Positions 1 to 5,633 of a stretch of DNA of 5,633 nt are shown here, piece by piece (position 1 is the first letter of the stretch; the number at the start of each line of letters is the position of its first letter). Made by a program: the position numbers and the translations under genes. The DNA is from Frankiales bacterium (GTDB lineage Bacteria; Actinomycetota; Actinomycetes; Mycobacteriales; Jatrophihabitantaceae), in NCBI GenBank assembly GCA_025963265.1, contig JAOPUY010000036.1, forward strand, positions 1 through 5,633. Direction: 5' to 3'. The notes below the pieces were generated by a model. The model did no database searches and was not told where the DNA came from. It saw only the letters and a program-made list of their open reading frames with translations.

Positions 1-970
1 CGGTGCCGCTGCGGTGGCCTTGGCCGCAGGCTTAACGACGTGGGGGGTGCGAGTCGGCCTCAATCCGCTTCGTCGCGTCACCCGCACGGCGCAGGAAGTG
101 ACAGCCGAACTTGGCCCGGACGGTGCGGGTCTGGAACGGCGTGTTCCCGAGACCGACCCCTACACCGAGGTCGGGCAGGTGGCTTCCTCGGTGAACACGC
201 TTTTGAGTGCGGTCCAGAACGAGTTCGCGGCTCGGGTCCGTAGTGAAGACCGCATGCGGCAGTTTCTGGCCGACGCCAGCCACGAACTACGCACGCCGCT
301 GACCTCCATTCGCGGTTACGCCGAACTGTCCCGCCTGCAAGGTCAATCGAGCAATGACGCCGATGACCCGATGCGGCGGATCGAGGTCGAGGGCACTCGC
401 ATGTCCCGGCTGGTCGAGGATCTGCTGGTGCTGGCCCGGGGTGATGACAAGTCCAGCGAGGCCCGCCGAGACCGCATCGACGTCGACGGGCTGCTGTCCG
501 ACGCGCTGGCCAGCTCGCACGCCGCCCATCCGGAACGTGAGTATGTGCTCGGTGGCCCTAGCCACGCGATCGTGCTCGGAGATCGCGATCAGCTCCTACG
601 GCTGCTGCTCAACCTGCTCAACAACGAGGCCGTGCACAACGAGCCTGAGCGGCCGATTCAGCTGCAGGGCGTGCCGGGGCGGACCACGGCCGGCCCGGCG
701 GTGGCGCTGCAGGTCATCGACGGCGGCCCGGGTCTCGACCCAGTCGAGGCGACGCATGTGTTCGAGCGCTTCTGGCGCGCGGACAAGGCTCGCAGTCGGG
801 CCAAGGGCGGCAGCGGCTTGGGCATGGCCATCGTGGCCCAAATCGCCGCGGCTCACGGCGGCGAGGTCAACTTCGAGTCCTCGGTCGAGGCCGGCACTCG
901 GGTCACTGTGACACTGCCGCTGCTAGCAGTTGCTTCGACTCCAGCAGCAGTTCAATCTGCCGGTAACTAA
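1..970 (+). CDS. Sensor histidine kinase of a two-component system, 5' end outside window
   Basis: This is a membrane sensor kinase that would autophosphorylate on His and pass the phosphate to a response regulator, probably encoded upstream. The frame is open from base 2, so the gene starts before the window; the GTG at 14 is internal. Counting from that GTG, residues 1-17 are the end of a hydrophobic membrane helix. A HAMP linker follows (PLRRV at 18-22, TEVGQ at 51-55). HisKA carries FLADASHELRTPLTSIRGY, with the phospho-acceptor His90 (codon 281-283). The HATPase domain has an N box (NLLNNEAVH, 200-208), a G1 box (DGGPG, 236-240), an F box (FERFWRAD, 250-257) and a G2 box (GGSGLGMAIV, 265-274). 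The layout is that of actinobacterial OmpR-type partner kinases. The N box is unusual: Glu205 sits where Ala or Arg is common, and Asn-Glu replaces the usual Thr-Pro after His208. The key Asn204 is kept. TAA ends the gene at 968-970. The signal sensed cannot be told because the sensor part is missing. Confidence 0.93.
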   Translation, partial: GAAAVALAAGLTTWGVRVGLNPLRRVTRTAQEVTAELGPDGAGLERRVPETDPYTEVGQVASSVNTLLSAVQNEFAARVRSEDRMRQFLADASHELRTPLTSIRGYAELSRLQGQSSNDADDPMRRIEVEGTRMSRLVEDLLVLARGDDKSSEARRDRIDVDGLLSDALASSHAAHPEREYVLGGPSHAIVLGDRDQLLRLLLNLLNNEAVHNEPERPIQLQGVPGRTTAGPAVALQVIDGGPGLDPVEATHVFERFWRADKARSRAKGGSGLGMAIVAQIAAAHGGEVNFESSVEAGTRVTVTLPLLAVASTPAAVQSAGN

Positions 971-1019
971 GCCGCTCAGGGGTAGTTGAAATCGAGCAGC
1001 GCCAATTTCGGCTGCCTTC

Positions 1020-1298
1020 CTACTTCCCAGCGGTGTTTGTTGCCCAGAGCGCACCTTTGCTGCCACTCGCGGGACGCGAAATTACGCCGATGCCCGCTCT
1101 TGTCGAGAAATCGAGCTGATTGGCTGGCGTGTAGAAAGGGCCGGCCGCCGTGCGACTCGACCAGGTTGCCCTTGAGCCGTGATAGGCGACCCAATTGCTG
1201 TCGCTCTGGCAAACGGCAGTGTGATGGCCGTCGGGGGACTGGAGCTTCCACACGGCCCCGGCGGTGTAGGTCCGTGCCGCGTTGGGTGGATCAACCAA
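1020..1298 (-). pseudogene. Bulb-type (B_lectin, mannose-binding) domain fragment, probable relic
   Basis: This minus-strand reading frame gives 92 residues from a TTG at 1298 to a TAG at 1020. Residues 31-39 read QSDSNWVAY, an exact match to QxDxNxVxY, the mannose-contacting motif of monocot bulb-type lectins and bacterial B_lectin domains. Around it the frame reads LQSPDG (19-24) before and TWSS (45-48) after, as in a first B_lectin repeat. A second repeat is degraded in its sugar motif (about 68-74) but ends with ALWATNTAGK (83-92), the typical close of a repeat. A third repeat is missing. No signal peptide, ATG, GTG or clear ribosome binding site is seen, and an in-frame stop lies a few codons upstream (about 1317-1319). 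I infer the remnant of a secreted lectin-domain protein; a short intact gene is possible. It lies tail to tail with the kinase gene. In another frame an open stretch continues to a stop at 976-978, so a frameshift near the end is possible. Confidence 0.45.
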
Positions 1299-1328
1299 CG
1301 GGGCACCCGCTAGAAATCAGATCATTCG

Positions 1329-1378
1329 GCAATCTCGTGCGTATGGGTTTTAGCAATACTCGTGCGCGCAATTCGTGC
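1329..1378 (+). repeat. Three short direct repeats, core GCAAT(n)CTCGTGCG
   Basis: Three near-copies occur in 50 bases: GCAATCTCGTGCG at 1329-1341, GCAATACTCGTGCG at 1353-1366 and a shorter GCAATTCGTGC at 1368-1378. They start 24 and 15 bases apart. They lie 87-136 bases upstream of the hisI start in a patch less GC-rich than the flanking genes, where a promoter and operator would be expected. Repeated sites of this kind are often bound by a regulator, but no regulator can be named. Confidence 0.5.
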
Positions 1379-1425
1379 TAAGTGGTTGCCTCTTGGCGGG
1401 CAGGCGCGTCGGCCGTCCCGCACCG

Positions 1426-1446
1426 CCTGGTAACCGATTAGCCAGG
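1426..1446. promoter_or_regulatory. Imperfect palindrome upstream of hisI, possible operator or leader hairpin
   Basis: The left arm CCTGGTAA (1426-1433) is complementary to TTA plus CCAGG (1438-1440 and 1442-1446), with a four-base centre CCGA and one bulged G at 1441. That makes eight pairs ending 18 bases before the hisI ATG. As DNA it could be an operator for a dimeric repressor; as RNA it could be a small hairpin near the ribosome site. No T-run follows, so it is not an intrinsic terminator. Function is inferred from position only. Confidence 0.4.
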
Positions 1447-1464
1447 ACACGGCAGAATTGAGCC

Positions 1465-1821
1465 ATGCCCGTCCCCTCAGAGCTCGACCCGAAGATCGCC
1501 GCCCGGCTCAAGCGGGACACCGCCGGCCTGGTCGCCGCGGTCGTGCAGCAGCAGCACACCGGCGAGGTCCTGATGGTCGGCTGGATGGACGACGAGGCTC
1601 TGCACCGCACGCTGACCACTGGTCGCGCCACCTACTGGTCCCGCTCCCGGCAGGAGTATTGGGTCAAGGGCGACACTTCCGGGCACGTCCAGCACGTCAA
1701 GTCGGTCGCCCTGGATTGCGACGGCGACGCCCTGCTGGTCACCGTCGACCAGGTCGGCCCGGCCTGCCACACCGGCGAGCACAGCAGCTTCGACGCCGAC
1801 GTCCTCGACGTGGCGCCGTGA
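1465..1821 (+). CDS. hisI: Phosphoribosyl-AMP cyclohydrolase HisI
   Basis: This cytosolic enzyme opens the purine ring of phosphoribosyl-AMP, the third step of histidine synthesis. The protein has 118 residues, the usual size for stand-alone HisI without a fused HisE. Family motifs run in order: GWMDDEAL (39-46), [20 protein letters not shown] (55-74), DCDGD (84-88) and [12 protein letters not shown] (98-109). Asp84, Asp86 and Asp88 fit the metal-binding Asp triad. Cys85 and Cys101 fit the first two zinc-ligand cysteines. The third, normally Cys in the SCF motif seven residues later, is Ser108 here (AGC at 1786-1788). The ATG at 1465 gives the N-terminus typical of actinobacterial homologues ([11 protein letters not shown]); a weak GGCAG lies at 1451-1455. 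It heads the cluster, and its TGA overlaps the trpE GTG (GTGA, 1818-1821), tying a histidine gene to tryptophan genes as in other actinobacteria. Confidence 0.96.
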   Translation: MPVPSELDPKIAARLKRDTAGLVAAVVQQQHTGEVLMVGWMDDEALHRTLTTGRATYWSRSRQEYWVKGDTSGHVQHVKSVALDCDGDALLVTVDQVGPACHTGEHSSFDADVLDVAP

Positions 1822-3317
1822 GCGAGCCGATCACCCGCGCCGAGCTCACCGAGCTGGCCCAGACCCACCGCCTCGTGCCCATCACCCGGACCTTGTTCGC
1901 CGACGCCGAGACGCCCGTCGGGGTCTACCGCAAGCTGGCCCAGGGCCGCTCGGGCAGCTTCCTACTCGAGTCGGCCGAGCCCGGCGCGTCCTTCTCCCGC
2001 TGGTCCTTCGTCGGCGTGCACGCGGTGGCCACCCTGACCGCGGCCGACGGCCAAGCCCACTGGAGCGGCCAGGTGCCCGCCGGCGTGGACGCCGACAGCG
2101 ACCCGCTGCAGGCGCTCGGCCAGGCCTGGCGCGCGGTGAAGGGATCGCGGCTGCCGGGGCTACCCCCGTTGACCGGCGGCTTCGTCGGCTACCTCTCCTA
2201 CGACGTGGTGCGCTGGATCGAGCGCATCCCCGACAAAGCGGCCGACGAGTTCGGGCTGCCCGAGCTGACGATGCTGCTGGTGACCGATCTGGCCGCCTTC
2301 GATCACCACCAGTGCCAGGTCGTGCTCATCGCGAACGTGATGCTCAACGAGGCGATGACCGCCGCCGAGCTCGATCAGGTCTATGCCGACGCCCAGAGCA
2401 GACTGGACGAGATGGCCCGGAACCTGGCCACCCCGGCGCCCTCGACGGTCGGGACGTTCTCCGAGGTCGGGCCGAAAGCCGCCGTCTCCCGCACTCCAGC
2501 CGGGCAGTACCTGCCGGCCGTCGAGGCGGCGTTGGAGGCGGTCCGGGCCGGCGAGGTGTTCCAGATCCAGATCGGCCAGCGGTTCGAGGTCAGCACTCCG
2601 GCCGACTCCTTTGATGTCTACCGGGTGCTGCGAACGCTCAACCCGTCTCCGTATATGTACTACGTCCGGCTCGCGGACTTCGACATCGTCGGCTGCAGCC
2701 CCGAGGCGCTGGTCACCGTCAAGTCGGGCACCGCCGTCCTGCACCCCATCGCCGGCACCCGCAAACGCGGCGACACCGCCGAGCGCGACGCCGCCCTGGC
2801 CGCCGAGCTGATGAGCGACCCGAAGGAGCAGGCCGAGCACGTGATGCTCGTCGACCTGGCCCGCAACGACCTCGGCCGGGTTTCCGCGCCCGGCACGGTC
2901 GAGGTCGTCGAATTCGGCGCCGTCGAGCGCTACAGCCACGTCTGGCACATCGTCTCCACCGTCACCAGCGAGGTCGCCGCCGGGCAGGACGCCTTCGACG
3001 TGCTGCTGGCCACCTTCCCGGCCGGCACTCTGACCGGCGCCCCGAAGGTCCGGGCGATGGAACTCATCGACGAGCTCGAGCCGGTCCGGCGCGGCGTGTA
3101 CGGCGGTGCGGTCGGCTACCTGGACGCGGCCGGCGACCTCGACATGGCCATCGCGATCCGCACCGCGGTGATGCGCGACGGCATCGCCTACGTCCAAGCC
3201 TCCGCCGGCATCGTGGCGGACTCGGTGCCGCCCAACGAGGAGGCCGAGACTCGGAACAAGGCCCGGGCGGTGTTACAGGCGATCGCCACGGCCGAGACGC
3301 TGAAGCCGCAGCAGTGA
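1818..3317 (+). CDS. trpE: Anthranilate synthase component I TrpE
   Basis: TrpE turns chorismate into anthranilate, using ammonia delivered by the glutaminase TrpG, which is not in this window. The GTG at 1818 gives 499 residues, normal for the family. The N-terminal domain has the tryptophan feedback motif LLES (49-52) and SRWSFVG (60-66). NPSPYMYY (275-282) is the second part of the feedback site. The chorismate-binding domain shows GCSPEALV (292-299), PIAGTRKRG (310-318), [15 protein letters not shown] (341-355), [16 protein letters not shown] (400-415), YGGAVGY (428-434), AIRTA (446-450) and [16 protein letters not shown] (463-478). PIAGTR and the AGTLTGAPK loop support anthranilate synthase rather than a salicylate or isochorismate enzyme. 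The stretch FQIQIGQRF (248-256) differs from the more common FQVVLSQRF. The frame is open upstream to 1458, but that part overlaps hisI out of frame and has no TrpE sequence. Start and stop both lie in GTGA overlaps with neighbours, so coupled translation is likely. Confidence 0.96.
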   Translation: MSEPITRAELTELAQTHRLVPITRTLFADAETPVGVYRKLAQGRSGSFLLESAEPGASFSRWSFVGVHAVATLTAADGQAHWSGQVPAGVDADSDPLQALGQAWRAVKGSRLPGLPPLTGGFVGYLSYDVVRWIERIPDKAADEFGLPELTMLLVTDLAAFDHHQCQVVLIANVMLNEAMTAAELDQVYADAQSRLDEMARNLATPAPSTVGTFSEVGPKAAVSRTPAGQYLPAVEAALEAVRAGEVFQIQIGQRFEVSTPADSFDVYRVLRTLNPSPYMYYVRLADFDIVGCSPEALVTVKSGTAVLHPIAGTRKRGDTAERDAALAAELMSDPKEQAEHVMLVDLARNDLGRVSAPGTVEVVEFGAVERYSHVWHIVSTVTSEVAAGQDAFDVLLATFPAGTLTGAPKVRAMELIDELEPVRRGVYGGAVGYLDAAGDLDMAIAIRTAVMRDGIAYVQASAGIVADSVPPNEEAETRNKARAVLQAIATAETLKPQQ

Positions 3318-3964
3318 CTGAGTCCGAGAGCCACACCAGCGCAGTGGCCGGCGCCAGCGCGGCCGAACTGCGGGCCCAGGCCGAGCAATCGGCCCGGCGG
3401 CGTCAGATCGGCACGGTCGCGGTGCTCATCGCCGCCGGCGGCGGTCTCGCCCTGTTGGCCACCGACCGCGTCTGGCTCAGCTTGACCGCCCAACGGGCCG
3501 CCCCGTTCAGCCCGCTCGTCGTGCAGGCCCACGGTCGCAACATCTACGGCGCGCTCACTGGACTGTCCATCGTGGTGCTGCTCGGCGCGGTGTTGATGCT
3601 CGTCACCGGCCGCTGGGCCCGCATCGCCCTCGGAGTGCTCCTGGGCGCCATCTCAGTCGCGACCGTGGTCTACGGCGTCCGCGGGCTGCAGACTCCCTCC
3701 CACTCGCGCCTAGTCGAGCTGTTAGGCGGCAGCGCCAAGATCGGCTCGGCGGCCGTCACCGACGTCAGCCACCCGGCTTGGGCCGTTTTGACCATCTGCG
3801 CGGGGCTGGTCTCACTGGCCGGCGCGGTGCTGCTCGTGCTGCTGTCCGGACGCTGGACTTCGGGCCTGTCCAGCCGCTACGAGGCCCCGGCGTCGGCCGC
3901 CAAATCCAGCGATCCCTGGCGGTCACTCGACCGCGGTGAGGATCCGACAATCTTCGATCGCTAG
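3314..3964 (+). CDS. Trp-operon-associated four-helix membrane protein (Trp_oprn_chp family)
   Basis: The protein has 216 residues from a GTG at 3314 that overlaps the trpE stop. Hydrophobic segments lie at about 32-50, 77-98, 101-121 and 155-178, consistent with four membrane helices. A loop of about 25 residues separates helices 1 and 2, and about 33 residues separate 3 and 4. A polar Ala/Glu/Arg-rich stretch precedes helix 1 and ends in RRR (28-30), suggesting a cytoplasmic N-terminus. The tail ends in [13 protein letters not shown] (200-212), close to the C-terminal signature I recall for the actinobacterial family annotated as Trp biosynthesis-associated membrane protein (TIGR02234/PF09534). 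Its place between trpE and trpC is the conserved one. Its biochemical function is not known to me. Transport or sensing of tryptophan or an intermediate would be a guess from position only. TAG ends the gene at 3962-3964. Confidence 0.88.
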   Translation: MTESESHTSAVAGASAAELRAQAEQSARRRQIGTVAVLIAAGGGLALLATDRVWLSLTAQRAAPFSPLVVQAHGRNIYGALTGLSIVVLLGAVLMLVTGRWARIALGVLLGAISVATVVYGVRGLQTPSHSRLVELLGGSAKIGSAAVTDVSHPAWAVLTICAGLVSLAGAVLLVLLSGRWTSGLSSRYEAPASAAKSSDPWRSLDRGEDPTIFDR

Positions 3965-4026
3965 CATCGATAGTCATTAGTCCTGCAATACGGGGTTTAC
4001 CGGAGCGACACGAGCGAGGGAGAACC
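3965..4026 (+). promoter_or_regulatory. Spacer before trpC with a strong ribosome binding site
   Basis: This 62-base gap is the first break in the otherwise overlapping operon. AGGGAG at 4017-4022, four bases before the GTG at 4027, is a good Shine-Dalgarno match and fixes the trpC start. The first 30 bases are relatively AT-rich, which would suit an internal promoter. I found no convincing pair of -35 and -10 boxes, so a promoter here is only a possibility. Confidence 0.6.
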
Positions 4027-4839
4027 GTGAGAAACGTCCTCGACGAGATCGTCGCGGGAGTGCGCGAGGATGTCGCCGCGCGCGTTGCTCGGGTGCCCTT
4101 GGACGAGGTCAAGCGACTCGCCGCGGACGCTTCGCCCGCCTTGAACGGCTTGGCCGCCCTGCGGGAACCCGGCGTCGCGGTCATCGCCGAGGTCAAGCGG
4201 CGCAGCCCGTCCAAAGGCTCGCTGGCCGAGATCTCCGACCCGGCCGGACTGGCCTGCGAGTACGAGCTCGGCGGGGCTCGGGTCATCAGCGTGCTCACCG
4301 AGGAGCGCCGATTCGGCGGTTCGTTGGACGACCTGGACTCGGTGCGGGCGCGGGTGTCCATCCCCGTGCTGCGCAAGGACTTCATCGTGAGCTCCTATCA
4401 AGTGCACGAGGCGCGGGCCCACGGCGCCGACCTGGTGCTGCTGATCGTCGCCGCCTTGGAGCAGAACGTGTTGATCGGCCTGCGTGAACGGGTCGAGTCC
4501 CTGGGCATGACGGCCCTGGTCGAGGTGCACGACGAGCAGGAGGCATCGCGCGCCCTCGACGCCGGCGCGCGCGTCATCGGCGTCAACGCCCGCAACCTCA
4601 AAACCCTCAAGATCGACACCACCGTGTTCGAGCGCGTCGCCCCCGGACTGCCCTCCGACGTCGTCAAAATCGCCGAGTCCGGCGTCCGCGGCGCCCACGA
4701 CCTGCTGACCTACGCCTCGGCCGGCGCCGACGCGGTGCTGGTCGGCGAGGGCCTCGTCACCTCGGGCAACCCCCGGCAGGCCGTGGCCGACCTGGTGACC
4801 GCCGGCTCGCACCCGGCGACCGGACGCAACGCGCGATGA
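4027..4839 (+). CDS. trpC: Indole-3-glycerol phosphate synthase TrpC
   Basis: TrpC closes the indole ring by decarboxylating and cyclising carboxyphenylamino-deoxyribulose phosphate to indole-3-glycerol phosphate. It is a cytosolic TIM-barrel enzyme. The 270-residue length is typical of the single-function form, with no TrpF fused. Active-site residues can be placed by family motif: Glu55 and Lys57 ([12 protein letters not shown]), Lys117 (VLRKDFI), Glu166 (LVEVHDE), Asn187 (GVNARNL) and Ser218 (AESGV). Their spacing agrees with the Sulfolobus enzyme. FGGSLDDL (96-103) and the phosphate-binding VLVGEGLV (237-244) are also present. The GTG start gives the canonical opening [16 protein letters not shown] and has a good ribosome site just before it. 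The TGA stop (4837-4839) overlaps an ATG that opens an 11-codon mini-ORF. The product is passed to the tryptophan synthase TrpA/TrpB complex. Confidence 0.97.
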   Translation: MRNVLDEIVAGVREDVAARVARVPLDEVKRLAADASPALNGLAALREPGVAVIAEVKRRSPSKGSLAEISDPAGLACEYELGGARVISVLTEERRFGGSLDDLDSVRARVSIPVLRKDFIVSSYQVHEARAHGADLVLLIVAALEQNVLIGLRERVESLGMTALVEVHDEQEASRALDAGARVIGVNARNLKTLKIDTTVFERVAPGLPSDVVKIAESGVRGAHDLLTYASAGADAVLVGEGLVTSGNPRQAVADLVTAGSHPATGRNAR

Positions 4840-4868
4840 GCATCCCGAGCGGGCGATGGCGTCGCTGA
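4836..4868 (+). CDS. Candidate leader-like mini-ORF between trpC and trpB
   Basis: An ATG at 4836 overlaps the trpC stop as ATGA and opens ten codons, [10 protein letters not shown], then TGA at 4866-4868. It contains one Trp codon (TGG, 4857-4859) followed by two Arg codons. The Trp codon sits at the edge of the outer left arm of the hairpin that follows, and the stop lies inside the inner left arm. Ribosomes ending trpC could restart here. Classical trp leaders have tandem Trp codons, so this may be chance. Streptomyces carries the small gene trpM at this place, but this ORF is far shorter and I cannot show that it is related. Confidence 0.25.
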   Translation: MSIPSGRWRR

Positions 4869-4892
4869 CGAAGTCCGTCAGCCCGATCGCCC
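4851..4892 (+). promoter_or_regulatory. Two-part RNA hairpin between trpC and trpB
   Basis: The inner stem is a perfect seven-pair GCTGACG (4864-4870) with CGTCAGC (4876-4882), closing a five-base loop AAGTC. The outer stem is a perfect seven-pair GGGCGAT (4851-4857) with ATCGCCC (4886-4892). They are separated by an internal loop of six bases on the left and three on the right. No T-run follows, so it is not a standard intrinsic terminator. It ends eight bases before the trpB Shine-Dalgarno sequence and could affect mRNA stability, polymerase pausing or trpB translation. The pairing is seen directly; the role is inferred. Confidence 0.55.
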
Positions 4893-4900
4893 ACCCCTGC

Positions 4901-4906
4901 AGGAGA
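4901..4906 (+). promoter_or_regulatory. Shine-Dalgarno of trpB
   Basis: AGGAGA at 4901-4906 lies five bases before the ATG at 4912, a strong match that fixes this as the start. The repeat-encoded N-terminus of TrpB is therefore translated, not upstream DNA. The palindrome CCTGCAGG (4896-4903) overlaps it and is probably incidental. Confidence 0.75.
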
Positions 4907-4911
4907 TAGCT

Positions 4912-5633
4912 ATGCCCACCACCCCGCCGCCCACCACCCCGCCGCCCACCACCCCGCCGCCTGCTGTTCCGGAGCCGGCCGCCCCACTCACCGTCCCCGA
5001 TGCCACCGGCCACTTCGGCCCGTATGGCGGGCGGTTCGTCCCCGAGGCGCTCGTCGCCGCCCTAGACGAGATCGCCGCCGAATTCGCGCGGGCCCAGGCC
5101 GACCCGGCCTTCGGCGCCGAGCTCACCCGGCTGCTGCGCGACTACGGCGGGCGCCCCTCGCCGCTGTCGGAGGCCGAGCGCTTCTCCGAGCACGCCGGCG
5201 GCGCCCGGGTGCTGCTCAAGCGCGAGGACCTCAACCACACCGGCTCGCACAAGATCAATAACGTGCTCGGCCAGGCCCTGCTCACCAAGCGGCTGGGCAA
5301 GACCCGGGTCATCGCCGAGACCGGCGCCGGTCAGCACGGGGTCGCCACCGCGACCGCCGCCGCGTTGCTGGGGCTGTCCTGCACGGTCTACATGGGCGAG
5401 GAGGACACCCGGCGGCAGGCTCTGAACGTCGCCCGGATGAAGCTGCTTGGCGCCGAGGTCGTCCCGGTCACCACCGGCTCCCGCACGCTGAAGGACGCCA
5501 TCAACGAGGCGATGCGCGACTGGGTCGCGAACGTCGACGACACTCACTACCTGCTCGGCACCGCTGCCGGCCCCCACCCGTTCCCGCTGATGGTCCGCGA
5601 GTTCCATCGCCGGATCGGTGACGAGGCCCGGGC
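4912..5633 (+). CDS. trpB: Tryptophan synthase beta chain TrpB, 3' end outside window
   Basis: TrpB joins indole to serine to make tryptophan, using pyridoxal phosphate, in a complex with TrpA. The window holds the first 240 codons, about 60% of a usual beta chain, and the frame runs off the end. The core begins at [15 protein letters not shown] (33-47). HTGSHKINN (109-117) holds the cofactor lysine Lys114. AETGAGQHG (135-143) holds the catalytic Glu136; both fit Salmonella Lys87 and Glu109 with the same offset of 27. GRPSPL (80-85), KREDLNHTG (103-111) and [10 protein letters not shown] (216-225) are also typical. Before the core is an extension of about 30 residues starting with three PTTPP units, probably disordered. 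Extensions of similar length occur in other actinobacterial TrpB, but this repeat composition is unusual. trpA is expected just beyond the window. Confidence 0.96.
   Translation, partial: MPTTPPPTTPPPTTPPPAVPEPAAPLTVPDATGHFGPYGGRFVPEALVAALDEIAAEFARAQADPAFGAELTRLLRDYGGRPSPLSEAERFSEHAGGARVLLKREDLNHTGSHKINNVLGQALLTKRLGKTRVIAETGAGQHGVATATAAALLGLSCTVYMGEEDTRRQALNVARMKLLGAEVVPVTTGSRTLKDAINEAMRDWVANVDDTHYLLGTAAGPHPFPLMVREFHRRIGDEAR
4915..4959 (+). repeat. Perfect 15-bp tandem repeat, three copies, inside the trpB start
   Basis: The unit CCCACCACCCCGCCG is repeated three times without a mismatch at 4915-4929, 4930-4944 and 4945-4959. Each copy encodes PTTPP, and the unit length is a multiple of three, so loss or gain of a copy keeps the frame. 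Identity down to third codon positions suggests recent duplication by slippage. Confidence 0.95.

Noticed and set aside
965..987. AACTA/TAGTT inverted repeat at the end of the kinase gene as a terminator
   Set aside because: Only five AT-rich pairs with mismatches inside and no T-run; too weak to call.
976..1251. 91-codon minus-strand frame overlapping the lectin-like frame
   Set aside because: Most of its translation lacks recognisable features, whereas the neighbouring frame carries the lectin motifs. Only its last residues might be a frameshifted lectin tail, noted in that entry.
1382..1441. 19-codon GTG frame before hisI with one Trp and one His codon, as a possible leader peptide
   Set aside because: No ribosome site before the GTG, no tandem Trp or His codons, and no following terminator. 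The overlap of its stop with the palindrome is not enough.
1458..1817. Upstream extension of the trpE frame to a TTG at 1458
   Set aside because: It overlaps hisI out of frame, is Arg/Pro/Gly-rich without TrpE similarity, and the GTG at 1818 gives the normal TrpE length and N-terminus.
2160..3197. 345-codon open frame on the minus strand opposite trpE
   Set aside because: Composition is Gly/Asp/Val/Arg-rich with no recognisable motif, as expected antisense to a GC-rich gene. The plus-strand TrpE motifs cover the same bases.
3954..3970. Short palindromes (CGATCG, GCTAGC, ATCGAT) around the stop of the membrane protein gene
   Set aside because: The possible stem TCGAT/ATCGA is five pairs with no T-run, so neither a terminator nor an operator can be supported.
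3997..5013. 338-codon open frame on the minus strand opposite trpC and the trpB start
   Set aside because: Antisense shadow: low-complexity Gly/Arg runs mirror the trpB repeat and there are no family motifs. TrpC active-site residues explain the plus strand.

Overview
The window is high-GC DNA, with third codon positions strongly G/C biased and GTG starts at three genes. It looks like chromosomal DNA of an actinobacterium (Actinomycetota). The order hisI - trpE - small membrane protein - trpC - trpB is the tryptophan cluster layout I know from Streptomyces, mycobacteria and relatives. I cannot name a genus from the sequence alone.

Positions 1-970 carry the 3' part of a two-component sensor histidine kinase: end of a membrane segment, HAMP linker, HisKA with the phospho-acceptor His, and HATPase. 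Its 5' end lies outside the window. Positions 971-1464 hold no intact plus-strand gene. On the minus strand, 1298-1020 encodes what looks like a fragment of a bulb-type (mannose-binding, B_lectin) domain. Between it and hisI lie three copies of a short direct repeat and an imperfect palindrome, probably the control region of the his/trp operon.

Positions 1465-3964 form a tightly packed unit: hisI (phosphoribosyl-AMP cyclohydrolase), trpE (anthranilate synthase component I) and a four-helix membrane protein of the Trp_oprn_chp family. Both junctions are GTGA stop/start overlaps, so translation is probably coupled. After a 62-base spacer comes trpC (indole-3-glycerol phosphate synthase, 4027-4839). 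After a 72-base spacer comes trpB (tryptophan synthase beta chain, 4912 to the window end, truncated). That second spacer holds an 11-codon mini-ORF with one Trp codon, overlapping the trpC stop, and a two-part hairpin.

Together the genes cover the first committed step of tryptophan synthesis (TrpE, which needs a TrpG partner encoded elsewhere), the indole-ring closing step (TrpC) and the last step (TrpB with TrpA, presumably just downstream). HisI serves histidine synthesis. Most of the window is ordinary biosynthetic DNA. The points most worth checking are a Ser in place of the third zinc-ligand Cys in HisI, the lectin-like relic, the repeats and palindrome before hisI, the mini-ORF/hairpin before trpB, and a perfect 15-bp tandem repeat encoding a Pro/Thr N-terminus on TrpB. 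I saw no new defence or mobile system.
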